The notes: a model not told the origin generated them from the sequence alone. 36,612 nt of DNA from Methanohalobium sp. (GCF_018609725.1 NZ_JAHENT010000035.1:1-36612), one strand, 5' to 3'; positions 16,238 to 25,387 are shown, numbered from the stretch's first letter. Numbers and translations: made by a program.

Positions 16238-17134
16238 ATGGATAAAGCAATATCAATCGTGGGTCATACAGCTCTTGACTACCTGTTCAATGTAGAAAAA
16301 ATAGCAGGACCTAATGAGTCCTTTCCTATACTTGATTATGCTATATCTTATGGGGGAGGTGCTGCAAATATTGCAGCTACAATTGCAACTCTTGGTGGAA
16401 AATGTCAGTTAATGTCTGGAATTGGTAATGACTTTAAAAGCAGTGGATATGAAGAGTATCTGACATCAACAGGTGTGGATTTATCCAACCTTTACAGAAT
16501 GGAAGATGAAAAAAGTACAAAAGCATTTGTATTTACTGATAAGGACCACAACCAGTGTACCTATTTTCATTGGGGGCCATCAGCACGTTTAAAAGAGACA
16601 GATCCCCCATCACTTGATTTTGTTCATCTTGCTACATCTGAACCTGTATTTAATTCTAAAGTGGCTCAAAAGGCTGGATTTGTATCCTTTGATCCTGGTC
16701 AGGATTTGGTAACCTATACCTCTGAAATTCTTGAGACAATCCTTTACAATACCAATATCATGTTTGCAAACAAACATGAAATCAGAAGGGTATGTAACAT
16801 GATAAACCAGCCTTTTGATAAACTTAAAGATATGCTTGATGTTGTTGTAGTAACCTACGATGCGGAAGGTAGTAGAATCTATACAGATGATATTGATTAC
16901 TGGATTCCTGCGATACCTGTTAATGCAGTAGATCCAACAGGTGCTGGTGATGGGTATCGTGCAGGATTTTTACTAGCATATATCCAAGGATATTCGCTTG
17001 ACAATTGTGGAAAAATAGGTTCAACTGTGGCATCATTTATAGTAGAAAAATCTGGTTGCCAGACAAATCTACCTGGCTGGAACGATGTTGAAAAACGGTG
17101 CAAATACTATTATGATTTAAATCTTTCAGATTAA
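16238..17134 (+). CDS. PfkB-family sugar/nucleoside kinase
   Basis: Ribokinase-superfamily kinase, 298 aa, transferring phosphate from ATP to a sugar or nucleoside. PfkB signature 1 is YGGGAANIAATIATLGG (38-54) and signature 2 is DPTGAGDGYRAGF (232-244), with catalytic base D238 and the anion hole GAGD. The VGHTALD start is typical of the archaeal members related to the broad-specificity nucleoside kinase of Methanocaldococcus (MJ0406). The exact substrate is not determined by the motifs. A T-rich stretch (ccctttttcttttaat, from 17135) after the stop may end transcription. Confidence 0.88.
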   Translation: MDKAISIVGHTALDYLFNVEKIAGPNESFPILDYAISYGGGAANIAATIATLGGKCQLMSGIGNDFKSSGYEEYLTSTGVDLSNLYRMEDEKSTKAFVFTDKDHNQCTYFHWGPSARLKETDPPSLDFVHLATSEPVFNSKVAQKAGFVSFDPGQDLVTYTSEILETILYNTNIMFANKHEIRRVCNMINQPFDKLKDMLDVVVVTYDAEGSRIYTDDIDYWIPAIPVNAVDPTGAGDGYRAGFLLAYIQGYSLDNCGKIGSTVASFIVEKSGCQTNLPGWNDVEKRCKYYYDLNLSD

Positions 17135-17178
17135 CCCTTTTTCTTTTAATCCATAAATATTTTATTTAAGTAAATAGG

Positions 17179-17203
17179 TATATTTAATACAGTCTTAAAT
17201 ATA
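17179..17203 (+). promoter_or_regulatory. Possible promoter of the pilus-like operon
   Basis: Two TATA-like runs, tatattta (17179-17186) and ttaaatata (17195-17203), lie 24-48 bases before the ATPase start. The first would give a short leader containing gaaggt (17214-17219) as ribosome binding site. Which one is used cannot be told by eye. Confidence 0.35.
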
Positions 17204-17226
17204 ATTATATCCCGAAGGTAGCAGTG

Positions 17227-18846
17227 ATGGAGAACCCTATACAAACTCTGGTCTCTAAATTAAAATCCGGGCAAAAGAAACAATTTGTTTTGCCAGATTA
17301 TGACCCTGAAATGCATGGTCATCTGGTTGATTATGAAGTTTCTGAGGATTATACAGAAATTGAAAGGTACTGGATAGACCAGCCCTATGTATTTGTCAGT
17401 ATTGTTAAAGACCGCTGGATGAAATACTACAATATTGTAGAACCATCGCTTTATGAATATGAGAAATACCTGCTGGAGAAAGTATATGATGATTTGCAGG
17501 ATATTCTTGTACTTGAAAATACTGATTTAGATAAGGATAAAGAAACCATCCTTATAGACAAAGCTCTTTCCCTTCTTTATCGTTATCATAAAACAATAGA
17601 TATAACATCTATATACAAAATAACCTACTTTTTAAGGAGAAAATTTCTCGGATATGAAAGTATTCATCCCCTAATGCTTGATCCTTACATAGAAGACATA
17701 TCATGTGACGGTGTTAATGTACCTGTTTATCTCTATCATATAAAATATCACAATATAATGACAAACATATCCTTTAGTGAAGAGCGATTAAATTCTTTTG
17801 TTATTAAACTCTGTCAGAAAAGCGGGAAGCAGATATCTATGGGAGAACCGCTTGTCGATGCTACAATGAGTGATGGTTCCAGACTTCAGGCGACTCTTGG
17901 TAAAGAGGTTACAACCCGGGGAAGTTCTTTCAGTATACGAAGATTTAGAAGTAATCCACTAACACCTATTGACCTTATAAGTTTTAACACCTCCAGTCTG
18001 GAAATAATGGCGTATTTCTGGCTGGTAATTGAAAATGGAAAAAATGCCATATTTGCAGGGGGCACTGCTTCTGGTAAAACTTCGATGCTTAATGCAGTAT
18101 CATTATTCATACCACCTCTTACCAAAATAATATCTATTGAAGATACCCGTGAGTTAATGTTGCATCATGATAACTGGATTGCAGGTGTTACAAGAAAATC
18201 ATTTACTAAAGATGGTACTTCTGAAATATCGATGTATGACCTTTTAAAGGCTGCTATGAGACAAAGACCAGAATACATTCTTGTGGGCGAAGTACGGGGT
18301 AAGGAAGCACTTACACTGTTTCAGGCGATGTCAACAGGTCATACTACCTATTCTACCATGCATGCTGGTGATGCACAGACAGTGGTGAACCGGCTGGAAA
18401 ATGATCCAATAAATGTACCACGTGTTATGCTAAGATCAATTGATATCCTTTCAATCCAGAAGCAGACCTATGTTAATGAAAACAGAGTAAGAAGAACTCA
18501 GAGTATAGTTGAATTTACCGGTATTGACCCCAAGACAGGAGAAATCCGGATTAATGAACTTTATCGATGGGACCCTGTAAACGATAATTTCTACAGTACA
18601 ATGAATTCTCAGGCCCTTAACCATATCATGCAGGTTAGAGGATGGAGTAAAGAAGGTATGTATAATGAGATCGAAAACAGGAAAAAAATACTTGATTATA
18701 TGCGTGTTAACAACATGAGAGATTATATCAGCGTGTCCCTTGTTGTTCATGCCTATTCAACAAACCCAGAAGTTGTCATGGAGAGTATTGAAAACAATAA
18801 TCTGGAATGGGTAATATCCAACAACATAGACAGTGATATAAAATGA
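17227..18846 (+). CDS. Type IV pilus / type II secretion ATPase (GspE/TadA-like)
   Basis: Cytoplasmic hexameric ATPase that drives assembly of an archaeal type IV pilus-like filament. Residues counted from the ATG at 17227 (a GTG at 17224 is also possible): N-terminal domain with LDPYIEDISCDG (151-162), Walker A GGTASGKTS (278-286), the Asp box IEDTREL, Walker B ILVGEVRG (351-358) and the His box GHTTYSTMHA (371-380). 539 aa is normal for archaeal members. It overlaps the next gene by 4 bp (translational coupling). No archaellum genes (flaH, flaG/F) are nearby, so a pilus rather than an archaellum is likely. Confidence 0.93.
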   Translation: MENPIQTLVSKLKSGQKKQFVLPDYDPEMHGHLVDYEVSEDYTEIERYWIDQPYVFVSIVKDRWMKYYNIVEPSLYEYEKYLLEKVYDDLQDILVLENTDLDKDKETILIDKALSLLYRYHKTIDITSIYKITYFLRRKFLGYESIHPLMLDPYIEDISCDGVNVPVYLYHIKYHNIMTNISFSEERLNSFVIKLCQKSGKQISMGEPLVDATMSDGSRLQATLGKEVTTRGSSFSIRRFRSNPLTPIDLISFNTSSLEIMAYFWLVIENGKNAIFAGGTASGKTSMLNAVSLFIPPLTKIISIEDTRELMLHHDNWIAGVTRKSFTKDGTSEISMYDLLKAAMRQRPEYILVGEVRGKEALTLFQAMSTGHTTYSTMHAGDAQTVVNRLENDPINVPRVMLRSIDILSIQKQTYVNENRVRRTQSIVEFTGIDPKTGEIRINELYRWDPVNDNFYSTMNSQALNHIMQVRGWSKEGMYNEIENRKKILDYMRVNNMRDYISVSLVVHAYSTNPEVVMESIENNNLEWVISNNIDSDIK

Positions 18847-20801
18847 ATATTGTAGAGGTAACAGCCTATAGAATATTTGGCAATCTGGTTGATAAAAAAG
18901 TCAATAAAAATAAATATATTGACGTTAAGCACCAGTTGCGTCAGGCTGTTATACCTGTTCCAGTTGCGCAATATGTATCACTTGCATATTTTTATTCACT
19001 CATAATTGGTTTGGTAATCAGTTTTATAGGATTTTATGTAAGTCTTGTAGTTTTTTCAAATACAGGAGCTTTATTTGTATTTAAAGATTTGTTGCCAAAT
19101 TGGACTGAAACGTATGCTTTAGAATTAATGGCTTGTGTACAGGGTATTTTAATATTTTTAATTGGCTTTTATACAACCTATTTTGTTTATCTTTCCATAC
19201 CATCATTAAAAGTAAATATTCGTAAAACATCCATAGACCAGTCATTAATCCATGTAACTACTTACCTTTATGCAATGACTCGGGGAGGGGGATTGTCACT
19301 TTTTGATGTTTTCAAATCTCTTAGTAATCATAAACATATCTATGGTACAGCTGCTGAGGAGTTTTGGTACATTGTAAGAGATATGGAATATTTCGGACAT
19401 GATATAATAACTGCTCTTCAGAATGCAAAATTAAGGTCTCCTTCACAAAATTTTAGAGAGCTTATAGACGGGTTAATTTCGATTTTGTCCAGTGGTGGGG
19501 ATATAACTGCTTATTTGAAAAATAAAACCGAACAGTACCGTTCAGTGGCAAAAACCGAACAGCAGACATTTTTGGAAACACTTGGTATACTGGCTGAATC
19601 CTATGTATCTGTTTTTGTCGTAGCACCCCTCTTTCTGATGACAATCCTTGTAGTTCTTGGACTCCTTAACCCTTCCTCAATTATTATCATGTATTTGTTG
19701 ATATATATCGCAGTTCCTTTCGGTACAATGGTATTTCTTATACTGCTTGATACCATAACATCAGACCAGCAAAAATTACCCGAAACCTATGTTACAGAAA
19801 AAAGCCTGAACGTTTTTGATGATGTACATGTTAAATCCTCCAAAATGGATGAAGAATTTATAAAAAAAATCGAATTTCAAAAGCGGATTAAAAAAATCAA
19901 AGATGGTCTGAAACATCCGATACATCTCATGCGCGGTAGACCTTCATATGCTTTTGTGGTAAGTATCCCTGTTGCCCTGTTTTATTTTTTAAATAACATA
20001 ATTGGTAGGTATAAGTTCGATTTTAATATAGAACAGGTCAAATTATCTACTTTTTATATTGGTTTTGCTACATATATTGATGATTATATCTTTTATTCTG
20101 TACTGATTATGTTTGTACCTTTTATCGTGTTCCATGAGTTAAGGACTAAAAGAATCAGTCAGATAGAGGAACAGATTCCTGAATTTTTCAAAAAACTGGC
20201 AAGTATTAATGAAGCGGGAATTATGTTGATGGATGCCATATCAATGACCGCTCAATCCAAAGTGGGTATTATACACACAGAAATAGGTAAAATGAAAGAA
20301 GATATAAATTGGGGAACAAACCTTACACAGGCATTAAAAAAATTTGAATACCGTGTTCGTACGGATTTGACCCGGAGAATAGTGACTACTATTATAAAGG
20401 CAAGCGAATCCACAAATGATGTTACAAGTGTTTTAAACATTGCGGCAAACGATGCTGAAGTCCAGAAACAGATGAAAAATCAGCGCTCTACTGAAATGTA
20501 TGTTTATGTTTTTATTATCTATATGGCGTTTTTTGTGTATCTTTTTATTGTGTATATCCTTACTGTGCATTTCCTTCCTTCCATGCCATCGACAATGGGT
20601 GATTCAGTTGCAGGAATGACGATGGTTAATAGTATAAATATTGAAGAATATGAGATGCTTTTCTTCCATGCTTCCATGATTCAGGGATTTTGTTCAGGAC
20701 TTGTAGCAGGTCAGATGGGAAACGCAAGTGTCAATTCAGGTCTAAAGCACTCAATTATAATGATTGTCTCTTCTTATGTATTATTTGCACTATTAATTTA
20801 A
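18843..20801 (+). CDS. Pilus assembly platform protein with two T2SF domains
   Basis: Polytopic membrane platform (TadC/FlaJ type) for the filament built by the upstream ATPase. The 652-aa protein contains two type II secretion F domains: a first one about residues 100-300 (TYLYAMTRGGGLSLFDVF, then IDGLISILSSGGDI) and a second about 420-560 (FFKKLASINEAGIMLMDAI, then TTIIKASESTNDVTSVL), separated by hydrophobic spans. This double-domain form is standard in euryarchaeal pilus systems. The start ATG overlaps the ATPase stop (atga-type overlap). Confidence 0.9.
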   Translation: MNIVEVTAYRIFGNLVDKKVNKNKYIDVKHQLRQAVIPVPVAQYVSLAYFYSLIIGLVISFIGFYVSLVVFSNTGALFVFKDLLPNWTETYALELMACVQGILIFLIGFYTTYFVYLSIPSLKVNIRKTSIDQSLIHVTTYLYAMTRGGGLSLFDVFKSLSNHKHIYGTAAEEFWYIVRDMEYFGHDIITALQNAKLRSPSQNFRELIDGLISILSSGGDITAYLKNKTEQYRSVAKTEQQTFLETLGILAESYVSVFVVAPLFLMTILVVLGLLNPSSIIIMYLLIYIAVPFGTMVFLILLDTITSDQQKLPETYVTEKSLNVFDDVHVKSSKMDEEFIKKIEFQKRIKKIKDGLKHPIHLMRGRPSYAFVVSIPVALFYFLNNIIGRYKFDFNIEQVKLSTFYIGFATYIDDYIFYSVLIMFVPFIVFHELRTKRISQIEEQIPEFFKKLASINEAGIMLMDAISMTAQSKVGIIHTEIGKMKEDINWGTNLTQALKKFEYRVRTDLTRRIVTTIIKASESTNDVTSVLNIAANDAEVQKQMKNQRSTEMYVYVFIIYMAFFVYLFIVYILTVHFLPSMPSTMGDSVAGMTMVNSINIEEYEMLFFHASMIQGFCSGLVAGQMGNASVNSGLKHSIIMIVSSYVLFALLI

Positions 20802-20813
20802 TCGGAGAATGAT

Positions 20814-21668
20814 ATGAAAATGCAAAAAAATCTAAAGCCTTTATTTGAAAACTCGGATGCAGTTACCGAAGTTGTAGGTGAAATATTGATGACAGCGATT
20901 GTTGTTCTTGCTTTTTCTGTATTGTCCATTTTTGCATTTTCATATCTTGATATTACCGAAAAACCTCATGTTGATGTGGACGGCTGGGTAAATGTTGAAT
21001 CAGATGTTATAAACCTCAGGCACAGCGGTGGTGAAGTTGTTGATACAAAAGATATGAAGATTATCATAAGCCTTAACAACAGTACAAGGAAGGAAATCGT
21101 CTCTGATGGTATTGGTTCAATCTACAATAAAAACACATGGCGATTGGGAGATGTAATATCTATCAACACTTCAAGTAAATGGAATGAAGATATTAAACAA
21201 AACGATTATGTGGAATCCACCATTGTACATACAAAATCAAATATTGTGATTGAGAATGGTGTTTTGCTTGGTGAAGATATTGCAGAAGGGTATAATGGAG
21301 AACCAATAGATCCTCCTGAAGGGAGAGAATCCGCATATTATATTGAATATGTTGTTGATAGTGTTGGAATTGAAAGCGGGAATAATAGATTATATTTTAA
21401 TTTTAGTATTATTAATGGGGAAAAAGTGGAAATAATTGACACAAATACAAGTATTAAATCTAATCATATAAAAGTAAACGGTAATAATATTAATGAAGTA
21501 GAAAGCGTCAATGTCAGTGGAGACAACAATGGGATTACGATACAATCAAGTGGAAATATATTTGCAAATGACTATTATTATGTCGATGATAAAGATGAAT
21601 CTGACATATCAGTAACGTTTTCTTTTGATGATGGAAGTAAAAAACATTTCTACTTCAAAGGAGAGTGA
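20814..21668 (+). CDS. Type IV pilin-like exported protein 1
   Basis: 284-aa protein with a class III (pilin/archaellin) N-terminus: a short charged leader (to ~residue 15), then SDAVTEVVGEILMTAIVVLA, in which the hydrophobic helix would form the filament core after cleavage by an archaeal prepilin peptidase. The rest is hydrophilic and beta-rich, with many N-x-S/T sequons (possible N-glycosylation) and an acidic bias. Directly follows the T2SF platform gene (12-bp gap, cggag as ribosome binding site), which supports a role as major or minor pilin. The passenger domain is not recognised. Confidence 0.78.
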   Translation: MKMQKNLKPLFENSDAVTEVVGEILMTAIVVLAFSVLSIFAFSYLDITEKPHVDVDGWVNVESDVINLRHSGGEVVDTKDMKIIISLNNSTRKEIVSDGIGSIYNKNTWRLGDVISINTSSKWNEDIKQNDYVESTIVHTKSNIVIENGVLLGEDIAEGYNGEPIDPPEGRESAYYIEYVVDSVGIESGNNRLYFNFSIINGEKVEIIDTNTSIKSNHIKVNGNNINEVESVNVSGDNNGITIQSSGNIFANDYYYVDDKDESDISVTFSFDDGSKKHFYFKGE

Positions 21669-21680
21669 GGCAAATCCGAC

Positions 21681-22547
21681 ATGAAGTCCTTAACAAATTC
21701 AGACACTGCAATTTCCACAGTTGTTTCAGCGGTATTGATACTTGGGCTTATTGTTACTGTAGCTACTATTATAAACGTCAGTTACATACCCGAGTGGAAA
21801 ACAGATACAGAATATTCTCATATGACAGATGTACTCAATGACATGTTGGATTTGAAATCCAGTATCGACCTTCTATCTACTGTTGACAGCCAGAATACAA
21901 CCATGAGTGTGCCTGTGAAGATGGGTGGAGGAGAGATTCCAATTGTAGCACCCGGAAAATCCAGTGGTACGCTTGCAGTAAACGATTATAATTATTATCT
22001 TACTGTTAAAGCTAATAATAGTTCTGGAGAAGTGTACAATAGCAGTAATTATTTAGGTTCTATCAGTTACCGCTCAAATAACAACTATTACGTTGACAAG
22101 GTTTTTGGATACGAAAATGGAGCATTGATTGTTGCACAGGATAACAGGTCGATTATGAAACTGTCCCCTCAAATCACTCTTCAGAATAAAGGTAACATAA
22201 GTCTAGTTATAAACGCTGTAAGTATTAAAGGGGATACAAACACCATTAGCAGCAATAATATAGAAGAAGTACAGCTAACATCAAAATCAAGTTTTTCACA
22301 TACATTATACCAAGATAGTAATTTAAAACAGGTTTCTGTAATAGTCAGTTCCGCTTATCCGGGTGCATGGGAACAGTATTTTAATACCACTGCAAAATCA
22401 GAAGGACTAACATATAATATTGATTATAAATTAAAAAATACAAACAGGAATACTGTCAATTTTACAGTCTTAAAAGATCCTATAGACCTGACAGTAACAA
22501 AGGATTCATTTATAGCAAGACTTACGCCTCTTTTAAATACACGATAA
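21681..22547 (+). CDS. Type IV pilin-like exported protein 2
   Basis: 288-aa protein with a second, different pilin-like N-terminus: SDTAISTVVSAVLILGLIVT followed by a hydrophilic extracellular part. The region PEWKTDTEYSHMTDVLNDML after the membrane helix resembles a module seen in several archaeal surface proteins with pilin-type anchors. Many N-x-S/T sequons are present (e.g. NNSS, NSSN, NKGNIS). Gap of 12 bp to the previous gene; last gene of the pilus-like operon. Likely a minor pilin or anchored surface subunit. No prepilin peptidase gene is in the window. Confidence 0.75.
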   Translation: MKSLTNSDTAISTVVSAVLILGLIVTVATIINVSYIPEWKTDTEYSHMTDVLNDMLDLKSSIDLLSTVDSQNTTMSVPVKMGGGEIPIVAPGKSSGTLAVNDYNYYLTVKANNSSGEVYNSSNYLGSISYRSNNNYYVDKVFGYENGALIVAQDNRSIMKLSPQITLQNKGNISLVINAVSIKGDTNTISSNNIEEVQLTSKSSFSHTLYQDSNLKQVSVIVSSAYPGAWEQYFNTTAKSEGLTYNIDYKLKNTNRNTVNFTVLKDPIDLTVTKDSFIARLTPLLNTR

Positions 22548-22613
22548 ATCAGGCTATAGGGGCTCAACTTTTTAATAGGATTATTACATTCATTAACAAT
22601 AGGGGGATTAAAA

Positions 22614-23627
22614 TTGAATAAAGAAGTCATGCTCTATGACAAACTTGACGATAACAAAGTACAATGTAAAATTTGCAGCCACCGGTGCACAATAGCACCC
22701 GGTAAAAAAGGGTTTTGTCAGGTAAGGGAAAACCAAAACGGAACACTTTATGCCCTGAATTATAATGTTGTATCCAGTGAAGCTATTGACCCGATTGAAA
22801 AAAAGCCATTATATCATTTTTATCCAGGGTCGTTATCTTACTCACTCGGTACAATAGGGTGCAATTTCAGGTGCAAACACTGTCAAAACTGGGTAATTTC
22901 CCAATGTGAACTAGATACATCCCAAACTATCGAAATAACACCTGAACAGGCAATTGATCGTGCATTAAATTATAACGCAGACAGCATATCATGGACCTAC
23001 AATGAACCAGCTATCTGGTTTGAATACACCTATGATTCTGCAAAACTTGCCAAAGAAAATGGTATATCCACTGTCTATGTAACAAACGGCTATATCACAC
23101 CTGAAGCATTGAAAATGATATCACCATACCTTGATGCTTACAGTGTAGATATAAAGGCTTTTAACGAAGAATTTTATAAAGACATTGCAAGTGCAAAACT
23201 CCAGCCTGTTCTGGAATCTACAAAACTTGCTAAAGAACTTGGAATGCATGTAGAGGTAACCTATCTGGTTATACCAGAACTTAATGATACACGCGAAGAA
23301 ATCCAGCAGTTTTCAAAATGGGTTGTTGATAATGTGGGTGTTGATACTCCGGTTCATTTTTCGCGATTCCAGCCTCTTTATAAAATGAAGGATTACCAGC
23401 CCACACCAATCGAAACTCTTGATATGGCATCTAATACGGCAATTGAAGAAGGTATAAAATACGTGTATCTTGGAAACGTTATGCATAGACGGGTTAATAC
23501 ATTCTGTCCAAATTGTGGAAAGATGTTAATTAAACGGGGTATGGGTGTAGAACAGTATAATATAAACAATAACAACGAATGCCTGTATTGTGGAGAAAAC
23601 ATTCCAGTGGTTGCCGGTTTTCTCTAA
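22614..23627 (+). CDS. amrS: AmrS-type radical SAM protein (AmmeMemoRadiSam system)
   Basis: Radical SAM enzyme, 337 aa, of the AmrS/PflA-like group. The 4Fe-4S motif is CNFRCKHC (C83, C87, C90). An N-terminal Cys cluster (C18, C21, C25, C35) matches the group's CxICxHxC start, and the SEAIDPIEKKPLYHFYPG block (55-72) is diagnostic. The C-terminus adds a zinc-ribbon-like pair (FCPNCG and CLYCG). The TTG start at 22614 is supported by ggggg at 22602-22606; the first ATG is at 22629. AmrS usually acts with the AmrA (AMMECR1) and AmrB (Memo) homologues, neither of which is encoded here. The substrate is unknown. Confidence 0.88.
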   Translation: MNKEVMLYDKLDDNKVQCKICSHRCTIAPGKKGFCQVRENQNGTLYALNYNVVSSEAIDPIEKKPLYHFYPGSLSYSLGTIGCNFRCKHCQNWVISQCELDTSQTIEITPEQAIDRALNYNADSISWTYNEPAIWFEYTYDSAKLAKENGISTVYVTNGYITPEALKMISPYLDAYSVDIKAFNEEFYKDIASAKLQPVLESTKLAKELGMHVEVTYLVIPELNDTREEIQQFSKWVVDNVGVDTPVHFSRFQPLYKMKDYQPTPIETLDMASNTAIEEGIKYVYLGNVMHRRVNTFCPNCGKMLIKRGMGVEQYNINNNNECLYCGENIPVVAGFL

Positions 23628-23737
23628 CAATACATTTTTTTAAACACATTAGAAAAAACTGAAAGAGCAAAAGATTTAAGTTAGAGTAATACATTAGGAG
23701 TGTTCGCAACACGATAGGCGTACTGAAAACACAAAGA

Positions 23738-23810
23738 GCCGCCATAACTTAGCTGGTAGAGTGCTCGGCTGTTAACCGAGTTGTCACAGGTTCGAGTCCT
23801 GTTGGCGGCG
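23738..23810 (+). tRNA. tRNA-Asn (GTT)
   Basis: Complete cloverleaf of 73 bases without intron: acceptor gccgcca/tggcggc with discriminator g, anticodon stem ctcgg/ccgag, anticodon GTT at 23771-23773, and T-loop ttcgagt. The CCA end is not encoded. Lies 18 bases before a second tRNA, so both are probably cotranscribed. Confidence 0.96.
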
Positions 23811-23828
23811 TCATTACTCTATTTTACA

Positions 23829-23903
23829 GGGCCCATAGCTTAGTCTGGTTAAAGCGCTCGGCTCATAACCGCGTGACCACCGGTTCGAATCCGGTTGGGC
23901 CCA
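23829..23903 (+). tRNA. tRNA with CAT anticodon (elongator Met, possibly Ile2)
   Basis: 75-base cloverleaf: acceptor gggccca/tgggccc with discriminator a, D-stem gctt/aagc, T-stem accgg/ccggt with ttcgaat loop, anticodon CAT at 23864-23866. It lacks the three consecutive G-C pairs expected of initiator tRNA, so it is elongator Met or the Ile2 isoacceptor whose C34 becomes agmatidine; sequence alone does not settle this by eye. The anticodon stem (ctcgg/ccgcg) has a T-C mismatch at the second pair. Confidence 0.9.
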
Positions 23904-24000
23904 TTTGGTTGATTTTTGACAAATAACTCTTATATATGGGGATGTAGGATTACTAAATCAAACAATTATATATTAAGTTAAAAAATATAGGAGATTTCTG

Positions 24001-24870
24001 ATGAAACAAAAACTTATAGCTATATTTCTGGCGTTCATCATGGTTGGTTCGGTTATTCCCTACCTTTTCAGTGGCTCCAGCCAACCGGAGGGAAACAATC
24101 CAGCAGATCAGACCAACGCACCGGGGTTTGAATCGGTATCTGGAAAACACGTAGACCATAAATTTAATTCTATAGATGATGCAATGGAAATGACACCTGA
24201 GGGGGTAATGTCAGCACAGTACTTTGATATTTCAAAAATAAGAGGAACACCCATTGAAAACTTGATCAATCTAAATAGAACTGCTCCACAGGGTATGTAT
24301 AATGCAAACATCACAAAGACCTACTCTGCAAGTTATAATGATTCCCAGTTCCAGTTACATACATTCACACCAGAAATTGTTGCTTTCCAGTACACATCAA
24401 ATTCATACGACGGTTATCAGCTTCTGGGTCGTGGTAAAGGGATGTTTAATGTAATAGGAAACCCGACAATACTTGGTAGTGAAGAAAAGGTTAAGGATGT
24501 TATCGATGTACTCTCAACAAACTCTGAAAATACTGACAAATTCGATAGGATTATAAGTTATAGCAATCCTGATGCAGAGATACAAGTAGTACAGGATATA
24601 CCCAATGATTTTGCTGACCAGTATTATCTGGGAATCAATAAACTCAGAAATAACAATTACCAGCGCAACATTGTTTATCTGAACCCTTCTAACAGTACTA
24701 TGGATAATATATCCCAGCTTGAAGCAAATAGTACAGAACGTGGAGTGGAATTTAATACTACTACAGAGGGTGATATTACAAAAGTAATGGTTGAAGGTAA
24801 TTTAATGAGTGTTATAAGTGAACCACAACCACATTCCAGTATGAATAACACCAATCAAACCCAGCCATGA
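24001..24870 (+). CDS. Exported protein of unknown function
   Basis: 289 aa with an N-terminal signal peptide or anchor (MKQKLIAIFLAFIMVGSVIPYLF, residues 1-23 with two basic residues then a hydrophobic run) and no lipobox cysteine. The mature part starts with an S/N/P-rich linker (24-45) followed by a mixed domain (50-270) and an N/T/P-rich tail. No family recognised; resembles conserved exported proteins of Methanosarcinales in general shape only. It has its own likely promoter (cttatatatg near 23930) and the ribosome binding site aggagattt before the ATG. Confidence 0.72.
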   Translation: MKQKLIAIFLAFIMVGSVIPYLFSGSSQPEGNNPADQTNAPGFESVSGKHVDHKFNSIDDAMEMTPEGVMSAQYFDISKIRGTPIENLINLNRTAPQGMYNANITKTYSASYNDSQFQLHTFTPEIVAFQYTSNSYDGYQLLGRGKGMFNVIGNPTILGSEEKVKDVIDVLSTNSENTDKFDRIISYSNPDAEIQVVQDIPNDFADQYYLGINKLRNNNYQRNIVYLNPSNSTMDNISQLEANSTERGVEFNTTTEGDITKVMVEGNLMSVISEPQPHSSMNNTNQTQP

Positions 24871-24961
24871 TTATGGCGTAAAATATTTAACTAAAAGCCA
24901 CAATTCATAGCCAGCACTTAAGCTGAATATATAGCAGTCAAAAACAAACGATGAATAATGA

Positions 24962-24988
24962 AAAATTATGATTTAATATCATAATTTT
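24962..24988 (+). promoter_or_regulatory. Leader hairpin upstream of rpl7ae
   Basis: Perfect 11-bp inverted repeat (aaaattatgat 24962-24972, atcataatttt 24978-24988, loop ttaat) ending directly at the ribosome binding site gaaggag of rpl7ae (ATG 25004). The position suits translational control. L7Ae is known in archaea to repress its own message through a kink-turn in the leader; a clear kink-turn is not obvious here, although acgatga (box C-like) lies just upstream at about 24948-24954. Confidence 0.45.
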
Positions 24989-25003
24989 GAAGGAGATAAA
25001 AAC

Positions 25004-25357
25004 ATGAAAAAGTTTGACGTACCAGAAGAATTACAAAATAAAGCACTTGAAGCGGTAGAGTTAGCAAGAGACACCGGAAAAATCAAAAAAGGAACAAATG
25101 AGTCCACGAAAGCAGTAGAGAGGGGAACTTCTAAACTGGCAGTGATTGCTGAAGATATAGACCCTGAAGAAATAATTGCTCACCTACCACCACTGTGCGA
25201 AGAGAAAAATATCCCATACATATTCATATCCCAGCAAAAAGAACTTGGTTCAGCATGTGGACTTGAAGTTGGCTGTTCTTCCGTTGCTATTACTGATTCT
25301 GGCAAAGGAAACGAAATCATAAATGATATTGCTGAAAAAGTAGAATCCTTAAAATAA
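25004..25357 (+). CDS. rpl7ae: Ribosomal protein L7Ae
   Basis: Kink-turn RNA-binding protein, 117 aa, part of the large ribosomal subunit and of C/D and H/ACA guide RNPs and RNase P in archaea. Typical motifs: [12 protein letters not shown] (35-46, RNA contact), [13 protein letters not shown] and [13 protein letters not shown]. First gene of a conserved archaeal order L7Ae-S28e-L24e-Ndk-IF2, with a 133-bp leader after the preceding gene that contains a strong hairpin. Confidence 0.97.
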   Translation: MKKFDVPEELQNKALEAVELARDTGKIKKGTNESTKAVERGTSKLAVIAEDIDPEEIIAHLPPLCEEKNIPYIFISQQKELGSACGLEVGCSSVAITDSGKGNEIINDIAEKVESLK

Positions 25358-25387
25358 TTTAAATAAAAACTATAAGGAGATTCATAA

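Noticed and set aside
17227-22547. Archaellum operon
   Set aside because: The accessory archaellum genes (flaF, flaG, flaH types) are missing and the filament proteins are not archaellin-like beyond the N-terminus; a pilus-like system is the better reading.
23829-23903. Initiator tRNA-Met
   Set aside because: The anticodon stem lacks the three consecutive G-C pairs and the acceptor does not match archaeal initiator tRNA.
24001-24090. Lipoprotein signal peptide
   Set aside because: There is no cysteine following the hydrophobic segment; the N-terminus reads as an ordinary signal peptide or anchor.
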